Made by a program: the position numbers and the translations under genes. A model generated the notes under the pieces. It had not been told where the DNA came from and ran no database searches. It saw only the letters and a list, made by a program, of their open reading frames with translations. Below are positions 14,702-24,472 of a DNA stretch of 64,000 bases, in pieces (position 1 is the first letter of the stretch; every line of letters begins with the position of its first letter). Source of the DNA: 66-474 sp035281745. GTDB lineage: Bacteria > Pseudomonadota > Gammaproteobacteria > Xanthomonadales > Rhodanobacteraceae. Location: positions 124,001-188,000 of the forward strand of contig DATEDI010000021.1 in assembly GCA_035281745.1 (NCBI GenBank). The letters are read 5' to 3'.

Positions 14702-17410
14702 TCAACCGGTGTTCTGCAGGCCCTGCGATACCCCGTTGACGCAGGCGACCAGCGCACGCAGCAATGCGTCGTCCGCACCCCCGCTCGCGCGCCAGCGCCG
14801 CAGCAAGTCCACCTGCAGCAGGCTCATCGGATCGACGTAGGGATTGCGCAAATGGATCGACATCGCCAGACGCGGATCGCCACGCAGCAGCGTGTCGCTG
14901 TCTTTCAACTTGAGCAGCCCGTCGCGGGTGCGCGCGAATTCCGCTTCGACCAAACCGAAGAATTCGGCGTGCAGGGGACCTGCCAGCTTCGAGAACGCTT
15001 CGGCGATGCCTAGATCGCACTTCGCCAGCAACATCTCCACGTCATCGAGCACGTTGGCGAAGAACGGCCACTCGCGCGCCATCTCCGCCAGTTCCGCTTC
15101 GCCGAACGCCTGCGCGCCGCGTTCGAGCGCGCTGCCGAGGCCGTACCAGCCGGTCACGATGGAACGACACTGCGTCCACGAGAACACCCACGGGATCGCG
15201 CGCAGGTCCTCGACGCCGTGCATGCTGCGCCGGCTGGCCGGGCGCGAACTCATGGTCATGCGCTCGATCACGTCGATCGGGGTGGCGGCGCGGAAGTAGT
15301 CGACGAAACCCGGGCGCTCGACCAGCGCCCGATAGGCCTCGCGGCTGTGTTGCGCCAGCACGCCCATGCGTTCGCGCCATAAGTCTTCGCGCGGCTCCGC
15401 CTCGCGCGGACGGAGGCTGGCGCGCAATACCGCGCCGGCGGTTTGTTCCAGGTTGCGCAAGGCGAGCGCACGGATGCCGTACTTGCGATGGATCACCTCG
15501 CCCTGCTCGGTGACGCGCAGGCGACCGGCCACCGCGCCGCGCGGCGACGCCATCAATGCCGGCGTCACCTTGCCACCGCCGCGGCTGGCCGAACCACCGC
15601 GACCATGGAAGAAGGTCAGGCCAATGCCCGTTTCGCGCGCGACTTCCAGCAACTCCACCTGCGCGCGTTGCAGCGCCCAGCGGGCGGCGAGGATGCCGCC
15701 GTCCTTGGCGCTGTCGGAATAGCCGAGCATGATCAATTGGCGATCGCCACGGCGCGACAGGTGTTCGCGATAGACCGGATCTTCCAGCAGTGCGCGCAGC
15801 GTGGCGGCGCCATGTTTGAGGTCATCGACCGTTTCGAACAGCGGCGCGATGTCGAGCGGCACGCCGTCGTCTTCGACCAGGCCACCGTTACGCGCCAGCG
15901 CCAGCACGGCCAGGACGTCGGCGGCCGAGCGCGCCATCGAGATGATGTAGGGGCCGGTGGCGTCGGGACCGTAATCACGACGCGCCCCGGTGAGCGTCGC
16001 GAACACCGCCTTCAGGCGCGCCGCGGCCGGATCGTCGTGCGCCGCGAAGGTGTCTTGTCCTGCCGCCAATCCGCGCAGGCACATCGCGCGCTCGTCCGCA
16101 GGTCGGCCGGCCCATTCGGGATCATCCAGCAATATCGCCAGCACGTCGTCGTGCACGCGAGCATCCTGTCGCACGTCCAGCCGCGCCAGATGGAATCCGA
16201 AGGTGCGCACGCGCCGCAGCAACCGGCGCACACCGAACAAACCGGCGTGCTCGCCCTTGTGCGCGGCGAGGCTTCCGGCGATCAGTGTCACGTCGGCCTG
16301 GAATTCCGCGGCATTGGCGTAGCGTTCCGCAGCCTCGCTGCCGGTGGCGGCCAGTCGCGCACGCATCAGGGTGAGCAGGCAGCGGTACGGCATGTTCGCG
16401 TGGCGCGGACGGATCGCGGCGGCGGCTTTCGGAAGACGCGCCCGATAATCGTCCAGCCGCCGGCGCAAGGCATCGGAAACCCGCGCGCGATCGTCGGTCT
16501 GGCTGAGCAGCCGCTCCAGATGCGCGCATTCGGACTGGTAGCGCGCCAGCACCATCGCCCGCTGCGCGCGCAAGGTTTCGCCAATGGTATCCGCGCCCAC
16601 GTTGGGATTGCCGTCCATGTCACCGCCCACCCACGAGCCGAAACGCAGCAGCCGCGGCAATTCAGGGCAGACTCCGTATACCCGCTCGAGTTCATGTTCC
16701 AGCGACTCGTAGAACACCGGCAGCACCCGATACAAGGGGCCCGCGAGATAGAAGCTCACGTGTTCGAATTCATCCTGCACGCTGGGCCGAACCGCCGAGG
16801 CTTCGGCGGTTTGCCAGCTCGCGGTGAGCGCGGTCAGCAGGCGCTGGTGATCAACGGCGCGTTCCTGCGGCGTGCGCGAGGCGTCGAAGCCTTCCACCAG
16901 CGCCTGCACGATGGCCTGTTCCTTCTCCAGCAGCGAGCGGCGCACGGCCTCGGTTGGATGCGCGGTAAACACCGGCTCGATGTCCACACGTTCGAGCCAC
17001 TCCAGCAATTCTTCGGCCCCCACGCCGCGCGTCTTCAGCGATGCCAGTACGTCGGCCAGCGATTCCGGCTGCGGCGCGGCGCCAGCAAGCTGGTAATCGC
17101 GACGGCGGCGGATGCGGTGCACGCGTTCGGCGGTGTTGACGGCCTGGAACCAGGCCGAAAACGCGCGCGCCAATGCTTCCGCATCGGCGGCGTCCAGCCC
17201 TGCCAGCGATTCGGCAAGGCCATCCACCGCCCGCCCCTCACGACGACGCCGGATCGCCGTGGTGCGAACGTCGTCCACCCGCTGATAGAACGCTTCGCCT
17301 TCCTGCTCGGCCAGCATTCGGCCCACCAACATGCCGAGCCGATGCACGTCTTCGCGCAAAGGCCCGTCGTGCGGCAGGAAATCGGGAATGCTGTCGGCGG
17401 ATTCGGGCAT
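14702..17410 (-). CDS. ppc: Phosphoenolpyruvate carboxylase
   Basis: This 902-residue cytoplasmic enzyme adds bicarbonate to phosphoenolpyruvate to make oxaloacetate and so replenishes the citric acid cycle. It shows the first catalytic histidine in VFTAHPTEAVRR (His151), GGDMDGNPNV, the LGYSDSAKDGG segment, the loop FHGRGGSASRGGG (second catalytic His and Arg) and the C-terminal QNTG. The length is normal for the bacterial enzyme. It stands alone on the minus strand. The 231 bases after its stop hold no gene that I can recognise. Confidence 0.97.
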   Translation of the reverse strand: MPESADSIPDFLPHDGPLREDVHRLGMLVGRMLAEQEGEAFYQRVDDVRTTAIRRRREGRAVDGLAESLAGLDAADAEALARAFSAWFQAVNTAERVHRIRRRRDYQLAGAAPQPESLADVLASLKTRGVGAEELLEWLERVDIEPVFTAHPTEAVRRSLLEKEQAIVQALVEGFDASRTPQERAVDHQRLLTALTASWQTAEASAVRPSVQDEFEHVSFYLAGPLYRVLPVFYESLEHELERVYGVCPELPRLLRFGSWVGGDMDGNPNVGADTIGETLRAQRAMVLARYQSECAHLERLLSQTDDRARVSDALRRRLDDYRARLPKAAAAIRPRHANMPYRCLLTLMRARLAATGSEAAERYANAAEFQADVTLIAGSLAAHKGEHAGLFGVRRLLRRVRTFGFHLARLDVRQDARVHDDVLAILLDDPEWAGRPADERAMCLRGLAAGQDTFAAHDDPAAARLKAVFATLTGARRDYGPDATGPYIISMARSAADVLAVLALARNGGLVEDDGVPLDIAPLFETVDDLKHGAATLRALLEDPVYREHLSRRGDRQLIMLGYSDSAKDGGILAARWALQRAQVELLEVARETGIGLTFFHGRGGSASRGGGKVTPALMASPRGAVAGRLRVTEQGEVIHRKYGIRALALRNLEQTAGAVLRASLRPREAEPREDLWRERMGVLAQHSREAYRALVERPGFVDYFRAATPIDVIERMTMSSRPASRRSMHGVEDLRAIPWVFSWTQCRSIVTGWYGLGSALERGAQAFGEAELAEMAREWPFFANVLDDVEMLLAKCDLGIAEAFSKLAGPLHAEFFGLVEAEFARTRDGLLKLKDSDTLLRGDPRLAMSIHLRNPYVDPMSLLQVDLLRRWRASGGADDALLRALVACVNGVSQGLQNTG

Positions 17411-17598
17411 GCGATCCTCGCATCGGCGCTGAAGCCTTCGAGCTTACCAAGACACCGATTCCGGTTCGCGGCCAAACCGCATAAGCTCATGCATTCCGCG
17501 CCGACATCGCGCCTGCGCCGGAACTGTGGCCGTCGTTCACGGTCAGTGACAGGTCATGCCGCTCCGTTGCGGCCCAATCCATGGCACGAGGATTCTGC

Positions 17599-18777
17599 AT
17601 GCGGCCAAGTCGTCGCGACGTCTTTGCAAACGTGATCCGGCGTGCACGATGGCTGCACGCCGGGCTGGTCGTCGTGGTCGCGGCGACCCTTGCGCCGTCG
17701 CCGGCACTGGCGCAGACCTCGGCCACCGTCGGCTCCACAGCGGTCGCGTCGGCGCAGCCCGCATCGGCTTCGTCGATCGTCACCTTGCAGGCGATCAACG
17801 TGACTGGCGTGGTGCCCGGGCCGGGCCTGTGGAAGGTGACGCGCGGCGATCATGTGCTGTGGATCCTCGGCGTGGTGCCCACGCTGCCGGCCGGCATCGA
17901 ATGGCGCTCGAACCAGGTCGCGCAAACGATCGCTGCTTCGCAAACGGTGCTCGAACCGCCCGGCGTCAAGCTGAAAGTGGACACCAACTGGTTCGGCAAG
18001 CTGTTCCTGCTGCCTTCCATTTATCGCGCGCAGCGCAATCCCGACGGCAAGACCCTGCATGATGTCTTGCCGCCCGATGTCTACGCGCGCTGGTATTACG
18101 CGCGGGAACGCTACTTCGGCGACGACTATTCGATCGAGCGCTACCGGCCACTCCTCGCGGCCGGCAAGTTGATGAAGAAGGCGCTGAAGGCCAACGGCCT
18201 GCACGGCGACGGCGAAGTAACCGACATTGTTGCAAAGTTGGCCAAACAGCATGGCGTCAAGACCGCCAAGCCGGACACCACGCTGGAAATCAAGGAGCCG
18301 CGACAGGCGGTGAAGGCGTTCGCGGCCGCCGGTCCGGATGGCATCACCTGCCTTCGCGTGGTGCTGGACGCGGTCGAACACGAGTTGCCGAACTTCCGCG
18401 CCCGCGCCAACGCGTGGGCCACCGGCGACATCGAAACCCTGCGAACGGTGCCCGAAAGCGCTTGGCGCGGGACCTGTCAGTCTGCGATTACCGGCGCGGG
18501 TTTCGCCAAATCACTGGGCATCGACAACCTGCCACGCCGGATCCAAGAGACGTGGCTCGCCGCGGCCGATGGGGCGTTGGCGGCAAACATGCAGACCTTC
18601 GCGGTGCTGCCGATGCACGACCTGCTGGACCCCGACGGTTATCTCGCCGCACTGCAGGCGCGCGGCTATGTGATCACCGCCCCGGACGCAGGGCTTGCGG
18701 AGGACCCGGTATCGGCGAATAGTGTCGCGCCAGCGGCCACTTCATCCCTGCCGGCGGGTGCCGCAACGGTCCACTGA
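17599..18777 (+). CDS. TraB/GumN-family protein, secreted
   Basis: This 392-residue protein has a signal peptide ending around PALAQ and the TraB/GumN domain. The domain opens with GLWKVTRGDHVLWILGVVPTLPAG, where family members commonly have a G-x-H-x-hydrophobic pattern of proposed peptidase function. The C-terminal part contains the second conserved segment, here MQTFAVLPMHDLLDPDGYLAALQARGY. GumN lies in the xanthan cluster of Xanthomonas without a clear role, so I do not assign a reaction. I chose the ATG at 17599 because GAGGA lies six bases upstream; the ATG at 17581 is in frame and adds six residues. The expected GTIH-like histidine is replaced in GVVPTLP, so activity is uncertain. Confidence 0.75.
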   Translation: MRPSRRDVFANVIRRARWLHAGLVVVVAATLAPSPALAQTSATVGSTAVASAQPASASSIVTLQAINVTGVVPGPGLWKVTRGDHVLWILGVVPTLPAGIEWRSNQVAQTIAASQTVLEPPGVKLKVDTNWFGKLFLLPSIYRAQRNPDGKTLHDVLPPDVYARWYYARERYFGDDYSIERYRPLLAAGKLMKKALKANGLHGDGEVTDIVAKLAKQHGVKTAKPDTTLEIKEPRQAVKAFAAAGPDGITCLRVVLDAVEHELPNFRARANAWATGDIETLRTVPESAWRGTCQSAITGAGFAKSLGIDNLPRRIQETWLAAADGALAANMQTFAVLPMHDLLDPDGYLAALQARGYVITAPDAGLAEDPVSANSVAPAATSSLPAGAATVH

Positions 18778-18796
18778 CGTATCGCGGAGGATGGGC

Positions 18797-19369
18797 ATGC
18801 TCATCCTGTTCAACAAACCGTTCGATGTGTTGTGCCAGTTCACCGACCGCAGTGCGCAACCGCGCCGCACGCTGGCCGACTTCGACCTGCCGCCCAACGT
18901 GTATCCGGCCGGACGGCTGGACCGCGATTCGGAAGGTCTGTTGTTGCTGACCGACGACGGTGCGTTCGCGCATCACATCACCGATCCGCGCCACAAGCAG
19001 CCGAAAACATATCTGGTGCAGGTGGAAGGCACGCCCGATGAAACCGCGCTGCAACAACTGCGCCGAGGGGTGGCTCTGAACGACGGCCTTACGCGCCCTG
19101 CCGACGCGCGCGTGTTGCCGCATCCGCCGGAAGGCTTGTGGCCGCGCGACCCGCCCGTGCGCTTCCGCAAAACCGTGCCGGATGCATGGCTGCAACTCAC
19201 GATCCGCGAGGGCCGCAACCGTCAGGTGCGGCGCATGACCGCGGCGGTGGGCTTGCCGACACTGCGCCTGATCCGCACGCGCACCGGCGAATACGCGCTG
19301 GGCGATCTCACGCCCGGCGGCCATCGCGTCGTCGAACAGCGGACCGCAGCAAGGAGAACATCCGGATGA
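18797..19369 (+). CDS. rluE: 23S rRNA pseudouridine synthase, RsuA/RluE type
   Basis: This 190-residue protein has the RsuA-family catalytic motif GRLDRDSEGLLLL with nucleophile Asp42, the KTYLVQVEG strand and the REGRNRQVRRM segment. It lacks an S4 domain and starts directly with LILFNKPFDVLCQF, as RluE does. RluE makes a single pseudouridine in helix 84 of 23S rRNA. CGGAGG is placed six bases before ATG 18797, which fixes the start. The stop overlaps the start of the methyltransferase gene. RluE is the best match by architecture, though another RsuA-type specificity cannot be excluded. Confidence 0.85.
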   Translation: MLILFNKPFDVLCQFTDRSAQPRRTLADFDLPPNVYPAGRLDRDSEGLLLLTDDGAFAHHITDPRHKQPKTYLVQVEGTPDETALQQLRRGVALNDGLTRPADARVLPHPPEGLWPRDPPVRFRKTVPDAWLQLTIREGRNRQVRRMTAAVGLPTLRLIRTRTGEYALGDLTPGGHRVVEQRTAARRTSG

Positions 19370-20109
19370 CCTTCAAGGATCTGTTTTCGGACCATTCCGA
19401 TTTGTACCTGCGCGCGCGCCCCCACTATCCCGCTGCGCTGTTCGACTGGATCGCGGCCGAGGCGCCAGCGCGAAGCTGCGTGTGGGACGCCGGCTGCGGC
19501 AACGGGCAGGCCAGCGTTGCGCTCGCCGCGCGCTTCGATCACGTGGTCGCCACCGATCCCAGCCAGAAACAACTCGGCAATGCGGTCGCGAATCCGCGCA
19601 TCGAGTACCGCAACGAGGCCGCCGAACACACCACGATTCCGGATCGTTCCGTCGCTGCCGTCACCGTCGCGCAGGCACTGCACTGGTTCGATCTCCCCGC
19701 ATTCGTCGTGGAAGTGCAACGTGTCGCCGTTCCGGGCGCACTGTTCGCGGCGTGGTGTTATGCCCACTGCAGCGTGACGCCGGCGGTCGACGCGGTGATC
19801 GCGCATCTGTACGAAGACATTCTTGGCGCGTACTGGTCGCCGGAGCGGAAACTCGTGGACGAGGGCTACGCTTCGCTGGCATTGCCGTTCGCGTCGGTCG
19901 AAATGCCTGACTTCGAAATGCGCGTCGAGTGGAATCTGCAGCAACTGCTGGCGTACCTGACGTCATGGTCGGCCGCGCAGAAATACCTGAAGGCTACCGG
20001 CGAGGACGCCGTCGCATCGGTCGCGGAAGAACTGGCGTCGGCGTGGCGCGAACCCGAGCACGTACGGCCAGTGAAGTGGACGCTCGGCCTCCGCGCCGGC
20101 CGCGTGTAG
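19366..20109 (+). CDS. Class I SAM-dependent methyltransferase
   Basis: This 247-residue protein has a Rossmann methyltransferase fold. It shows the SAM-binding motif VWDAGCGNG (39-47), the acidic post-I position in VVATDPS, and AVTVAQALHWFD, which is characteristic of the UbiE/trans-aconitate-like group. It resembles small-molecule methyltransferases related to trans-aconitate 2-methyltransferase; the substrate is not evident. AAGGAGA (19351-19357) lies nine bases before the ATG, and the ATGA overlap with the upstream gene shows co-translation with the pseudouridine synthase. Confidence 0.85.
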   Translation: MTFKDLFSDHSDLYLRARPHYPAALFDWIAAEAPARSCVWDAGCGNGQASVALAARFDHVVATDPSQKQLGNAVANPRIEYRNEAAEHTTIPDRSVAAVTVAQALHWFDLPAFVVEVQRVAVPGALFAAWCYAHCSVTPAVDAVIAHLYEDILGAYWSPERKLVDEGYASLALPFASVEMPDFEMRVEWNLQQLLAYLTSWSAAQKYLKATGEDAVASVAEELASAWREPEHVRPVKWTLGLRAGRV

Positions 20110-20164
20110 GCACGGCAACCCGCCTTCGCGAATCCGGTGGCGAATTCGCAACGCCCGTCCCGCC

Positions 20165-20956
20165 CTACTGCTCGAGGCCAAAAAACGCGCGGGCGTTCGC
20201 GGTGGTCTGTTCGGCGGTGGCTTCCGGTTTCTCGCCACGTTCGTGCGCCACGGTTTGGCAGATGTGCGCCAGGTACATCGGCTCGTTGCGGCGATCCGAC
20301 GGCGGCGGCCGGATGTCGCGCGGCAGCAGATACGGCGCGTCGGTCTCCAGCATCAGCCGATTCGCGGGGATCGACCGCACCAACTCGCGCAGATGCTTGC
20401 CGCGGCGCTCGTCGCAGATCCAGCCGGTGATGCCGATGTGGCAGTCGAGGTCGAGGTAATCGAACAACGCGCGACGGTCGTCGGTGAAGCAATGCACCAC
20501 CGCCGCCGGCACGCTGTCGCGCGCGGACTTCAGCAGTGCGAGGAAATCATCGTGCGCATCGCGCTGGTGCAGGAATAGCGGCATGCCGAGCTCCATCGCG
20601 ATCGCGAGTTGCTTCTCGAACGCCGCGCGCTGCGCGGGCCGCGGTGACAGATCGCGAAAATAATCCAGACCCGTTTCGCCGACCGCGACCACTTCCGGCT
20701 CGCGCGCGAGCGTGCGCAACAGCGCATCGGTTTCCGCGCCGTAATCACCGGCGTGATGGGGATGCACGCCGGCGGTCGCGTGCAATATCTCCGGATGTTC
20801 GCGCGCCAGCGCCAGCGCGTGTTCGCTGTCGTCACGCGACGCGCCGGTGACGACCATCCGTTCCACGCCGGCCTTGCGCGCGCGGTCGAGTACGGCGTCG
20901 AGGTCCCGCTGGAAGGATTCGTGGGTGAGGTTGGCGCCGATATCGATCAGGTGCAT
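20165..20956 (-). CDS. tatD: TatD-family metal-dependent DNase
   Basis: This 263-residue TIM-barrel hydrolase shows the metal ligands expected for TatD: Glu in VAVGETGLDYF, His in PLFLHQRDAH, His in VVHCFTD and Asp in LETDAPYLLPR. The N-terminus reads IDIGANLTHESF rather than the DTHCHL of the YcfH/TatD2 branch, which identifies TatD proper. TatD is a 3'-5' exonuclease linked to DNA repair and to quality control of Tat substrates. The start is ATG 20956; the upstream open frame has no support. The gene converges with the methyltransferase and leaves 55 bases between the stops. Confidence 0.92.
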   Translation of the reverse strand: MHLIDIGANLTHESFQRDLDAVLDRARKAGVERMVVTGASRDDSEHALALAREHPEILHATAGVHPHHAGDYGAETDALLRTLAREPEVVAVGETGLDYFRDLSPRPAQRAAFEKQLAIAMELGMPLFLHQRDAHDDFLALLKSARDSVPAAVVHCFTDDRRALFDYLDLDCHIGITGWICDERRGKHLRELVRSIPANRLMLETDAPYLLPRDIRPPPSDRRNEPMYLAHICQTVAHERGEKPEATAEQTTANARAFFGLEQ

Positions 20957-21088
20957 GGCTGTTTCGGGGTTCGGGGCGCGGGATCCGGAGAAGCGTAACA
21001 AATCGCGTCATCCTTCCGAGATCGCGCGCAGTGCGGGACCCGGAATCCGGCTTGTGACCGCTGCACGGCCGACGCCTACAATCCCCCG

Positions 21089-23722
21089 ATGCCTGTCAAA
21101 GCCAGCGATTTTCCCATCGCGCCGCTACTCCCCGCGATCCGCGACAGCCTGCGTGCACACCCGCGGCTGGTGCTGGAAGCACCGCCCGGCGCGGGCAAGA
21201 CCACGCAAGTGCCACCGGCTTTGCTCGACGAGCCATGGCTGGCCGGCAGAAAAATCGTGTTGCTTGAACCGCGCCGGATCGCGGCGCGCGCGGCGGCGGA
21301 ATTCATGGCCGCGCAGCGCAGTGAAGCGACCGGGCAGACGATCGGTTATCGCATCCGTTTCGAGTCGCGCGTCTCCGATGCAACCCGCATCGAAGTCGTC
21401 ACCGAGGGCATCCTGACCCGCATGCTACAGGACGACCCGGAACTGCCGGAAGTCGGCGCGATCATGTTCGACGAATTCCACGAGCGCCACCTGCCAGGCG
21501 ACCTCGGCGCGGCGCTGGCATTGGACGTCCAGGCTGGCTTGCGGCCGGACCTTCGCATCGTGGTGATGTCGGCGACGCTGGAAGGTTCGCGCATCGCCGC
21601 ATGGCTGGACGCCCCGGTCCTTCGCAGCGAGGGCCGCGCCTTCCCCGTGCGCATCGAATATCCAGCGTTGCGGCGCGGCGAGGATGAAGCCGCACACCTC
21701 CGGCGCGCCGTGCAAACGGCGCTCGCGGAAAGCGACGGCGACGTGTTGGCGTTCCTTCCGGGCCGGCGCGAAATCGCACAGGCGCAGCGGATGCTCGGCG
21801 CTTTTCTCCCCTCTCCCCCCGGGAGAGGGGCTGGGGGTGAGGGTTCGGGATCCCGCGCGCGATTCGTACCCTCATCCGGCGCTACGCGCCCCCTTCTCCC
21901 GGAGGGAGAAGGGAACAAGCATTCGCATATCGAGGTGATTCCGCTGCACGGCGAACTGGCGCTGGCCGATCAGCAGGCAGCGCTTGCGCCCGCCGAGGCC
22001 GGCACGCGCCGGGTGATCCTCGCCACCAACGTGGCCGAATCCTCGATCACGGTGCCGGGCGTGCGTGCCGTGATCGACGCCGGCCTGGCCCGTGAACCGC
22101 GCTTCGATCCGAACTCGGGTTTCACCCGCCTTGCGACGGTCAACATTTCCCAGGCATCCGCCGACCAGCGCGCGGGGCGTGCCGGGCGCGTCGCGCCGGG
22201 CATCGCCTACCGGCTGTGGCCGGAGAGCCGCCGCCTCGAGGCTTCGCGCACACCGGAAATCGCGCAGGCCGAGTTGTCCGGACTGGCATTGGAGATCGCG
22301 GCCTGGGGCATCGGCGCCGATGCGACGACACTGCGCTGGCTGGATGCACCGCCCGTGGGCGCGCTCGCAGCCGCGCGCGAATTGCTGCAGCGGCTCGGCG
22401 CCATCGACGCCAACCTGCGCATCACACCACTCGGCCGCGACATGCTGCAACTCGGCGCGAATCCGCGCATGGCGGCGGCCGCGCTGCGGGCACCCGACGC
22501 GCTGCGCGCGCTGGTCGCCGACCTGCTGGCGCTGCTGGACGCGCGCTCGCCCTTGCGTGGCGCCTTCAATGACGATCTGCGCGCGCGCGTCGACGCCCTG
22601 CATCGCTGGCGCGACGGCGGCGCGCGCGTGGTGCGCGATGCCGGCGCGGGGGCCTTGTCGACCATCGAGCAGGCCGCGCGCGGCTGGCGCAAGCGTCTCG
22701 GCGTGCGCCATGGCGCCAGCGGCACGCCGGACGCGCTGGCCATCGGCAATCTGCTGTTGCACGCGTTTCCGGATCGCGTCGCAAGACAGGACGAGAAGGA
22801 TCGGCGCCGCTACCGGCTCGCCAACGGCCGCGGCGCGCAGCTGCATGAAGCGTCCGTGCTGTTCGGCGAACCCTGGCTCATCGTCACCGAAGCGCGTTTC
22901 GACGTGCGTGACAGTTTGATCCTGACCGCCGCCCCGTTCGATGCTGCACTACTGGAGCGGGATTACCCGCAGCGCTTCCAGCGCGAACACGTGGTGCGGA
23001 TGAACGCGAACGATGTGGTCGAGGCTTTCGAGGAACGCCGTTTCGATGCCATCGTGCTGGAACGGCACGCGGTGCCGGCCGGCGTGGATGACGCGCTGCC
23101 TGCCTTGCTGGCCGGCATCCGCGCACGCGGTATCGCCGCGCTGCCGTGGAGCGATGCCGCGATCCGATTGCGCGCACGCATCGGGTGGCTGTCTCTTGCC
23201 ATACCCGAAGCCGGTCTGCCGGACGTCACCGATGCGACACTGCTCGACTCACTCGAAGCTTGGCTGGCCCCCGCATTGGCCGGCAAACGCAAGCTGGATG
23301 CACTGTCGACGGACGCGTTGTCGGACGCATTCGCGAGTCTGCTCGAATGGCCGCAACGCAAGTTGCTGGACGACGCCGCGCCCGACGCGATCACCGTGCC
23401 GAGTGGCATGACGCGCAGGCTCGATTATGCGGTAGCCACGCACGGCGATGGCGAAATCGCATCCCCGGTGCTTGCCGTGAAACTGCAGGAGTTGTTCGGC
23501 CTCGCGGAGACTCCGCGCATCGCGAACGGCCGCGTGCCGGTGATGCTGCACCTGCTCTCACCCGCCGGCCGGCCGATCCAGGTCACGCAGGATCTGCGCG
23601 GGTTCTGGGACCGCACGTATCCGGAAGTGAAGAAGGAATTGAAGGGACGCTATCCGAAGCATCCTTGGCCCGACGATCCGTGGTCGGCGACACCCACGCA
23701 TCGCGCCAAGCCACGCCGCTGA
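21089..23722 (+). CDS. hrpB: ATP-dependent helicase HrpB with in-frame repeat insertion
   Basis: This 877-residue DExH helicase has Walker A GAGKTT (34-39), DEFH (128-131), SAT (161-163), the FLPGRREI strand, the TNVAESSITVPGV segment and QRAGRAGR (360-367). These are followed by the HrpB-specific C-terminal half. The protein is probably an RNA helicase; its cellular role is poorly known. Residues 239-276 do not belong to the family. They are encoded by a dispersed repeat that is otherwise intergenic (21806-21914), inserted without a stop or frameshift between FLPGRREI and LHGEL. That loop is on the surface of the second RecA domain, so function may be kept. The start at 21089 follows no strong ribosome site but begins directly before the conserved N-terminus. 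Confidence 0.93.
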   Translation: MPVKASDFPIAPLLPAIRDSLRAHPRLVLEAPPGAGKTTQVPPALLDEPWLAGRKIVLLEPRRIAARAAAEFMAAQRSEATGQTIGYRIRFESRVSDATRIEVVTEGILTRMLQDDPELPEVGAIMFDEFHERHLPGDLGAALALDVQAGLRPDLRIVVMSATLEGSRIAAWLDAPVLRSEGRAFPVRIEYPALRRGEDEAAHLRRAVQTALAESDGDVLAFLPGRREIAQAQRMLGAFLPSPPGRGAGGEGSGSRARFVPSSGATRPLLPEGEGNKHSHIEVIPLHGELALADQQAALAPAEAGTRRVILATNVAESSITVPGVRAVIDAGLAREPRFDPNSGFTRLATVNISQASADQRAGRAGRVAPGIAYRLWPESRRLEASRTPEIAQAELSGLALEIAAWGIGADATTLRWLDAPPVGALAAARELLQRLGAIDANLRITPLGRDMLQLGANPRMAAAALRAPDALRALVADLLALLDARSPLRGAFNDDLRARVDALHRWRDGGARVVRDAGAGALSTIEQAARGWRKRLGVRHGASGTPDALAIGNLLLHAFPDRVARQDEKDRRRYRLANGRGAQLHEASVLFGEPWLIVTEARFDVRDSLILTAAPFDAALLERDYPQRFQREHVVRMNANDVVEAFEERRFDAIVLERHAVPAGVDDALPALLAGIRARGIAALPWSDAAIRLRARIGWLSLAIPEAGLPDVTDATLLDSLEAWLAPALAGKRKLDALSTDALSDAFASLLEWPQRKLLDDAAPDAITVPSGMTRRLDYAVATHGDGEIASPVLAVKLQELFGLAETPRIANGRVPVMLHLLSPAGRPIQVTQDLRGFWDRTYPEVKKELKGRYPKHPWPDDPWSATPTHRAKPRR
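21806..21914. repeat. Dispersed inverted-pair repeat, copy B, inside hrpB
   Basis: The left arm reads CTCCCCTCTCC and, after a short C run, GGGAGAGGGG with GGGGGTGAGGG. The right arm reads CCCTCATCCGGCGCTACGCG and ends in CTTCTCCCGGAGGGAGAAGGG. It matches copy A (678-814) in order and sequence but with a shorter middle. It is read through as about 36 codons of hrpB, giving a Pro/Gly/Ser-rich segment. Confidence 0.85.
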
Positions 23723-23752
23723 CTCGCGCGCGCGTGTCTCGTCGCGGGACCA

Positions 23753-24472
23753 TCAATCCACCAGCGCGTAATCGAGCGTCGCGACCACCCGCACGGTTTT
23801 CTCGATCTGCTTGTCCTGCTGCAGCATCGGGGCCTTGTCGCGCGGCAGGATCTCGAACACGCCCTGGTTGGCGCGGACGATCCCGCCCAGCCTGCTGCCG
23901 GAGTCGCGCGCGAATTGCTCGGCGGCCGTGCGTGCATTCCGGGTGGCTTCCGCAATCATCGAGGGCTTCAGGGCGTTGATGCCGTCGAACAAATAGTTCG
24001 GACCTTCATTGAAGCCGCCATCCGGGTTGCCCAGCACCACGCCCTGTGCGATGAGCGTGCCGGTATCCTGCGCCGCCGCCGCGACGGCATCCACGTCCTT
24101 GGTGCGCACCATGATGGTGCCGGTGACAACGAAACGCGTCTTGTATTGATCGTTGCCGTAGTTGCGTGCTGCGCGATCCGTCACCTGCACGCTGTGGAAC
24201 GCGATCGCACCCGTAGCGAGTTTGTGCTGCCGCAGGAAGCCGGTGATGGCCACATCGTCGCGCTGGATGGCGGCCTGCACCCCGGCCAAGTCGTTGCCGG
24301 TTTCCGCAAACTGGATTTGCCACAGCGCGATGTCGGCCTTGACGTTGCGTTCGGCGAGTCCCTTGACCGTCACCGACCGGTTCGGGTGCCGGTGCGCGAA
24401 ACCATTGCCGATGAACCAGCCTCCCAGCGCCACGCCGATGGCCACGAGCACGGCGGCGACGATGCGCATCAT
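23753..24472 (-). CDS. SIMPL-domain (DUF541) periplasmic protein
   Basis: This 239-residue protein has an N-terminal membrane anchor (about 4-22) and a SIMPL/DUF541 domain. The domain opens with SVTVKGLAERNVKADIALWQIQFAETGNDL and ends with the strand KTVRVVATLDYAL. Members of this family form oligomers in the periplasm and have been linked to oxidative stress protection, but no biochemical role is certain. The start at 24472 overlaps the stop of the upstream peptidase gene (ATGA), so the two are probably co-expressed. Confidence 0.85.
   Translation of the reverse strand: MMRIVAAVLVAIGVALGGWFIGNGFAHRHPNRSVTVKGLAERNVKADIALWQIQFAETGNDLAGVQAAIQRDDVAITGFLRQHKLATGAIAFHSVQVTDRAARNYGNDQYKTRFVVTGTIMVRTKDVDAVAAAAQDTGTLIAQGVVLGNPDGGFNEGPNYLFDGINALKPSMIAEATRNARTAAEQFARDSGSRLGGIVRANQGVFEILPRDKAPMLQQDKQIEKTVRVVATLDYALVD

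Noticed and set aside
15443..17635. Long open frame on the + strand (730 codons) across ppc
   Set aside because: The opposite strand encodes a complete phosphoenolpyruvate carboxylase with all motifs; the frame is a shadow.
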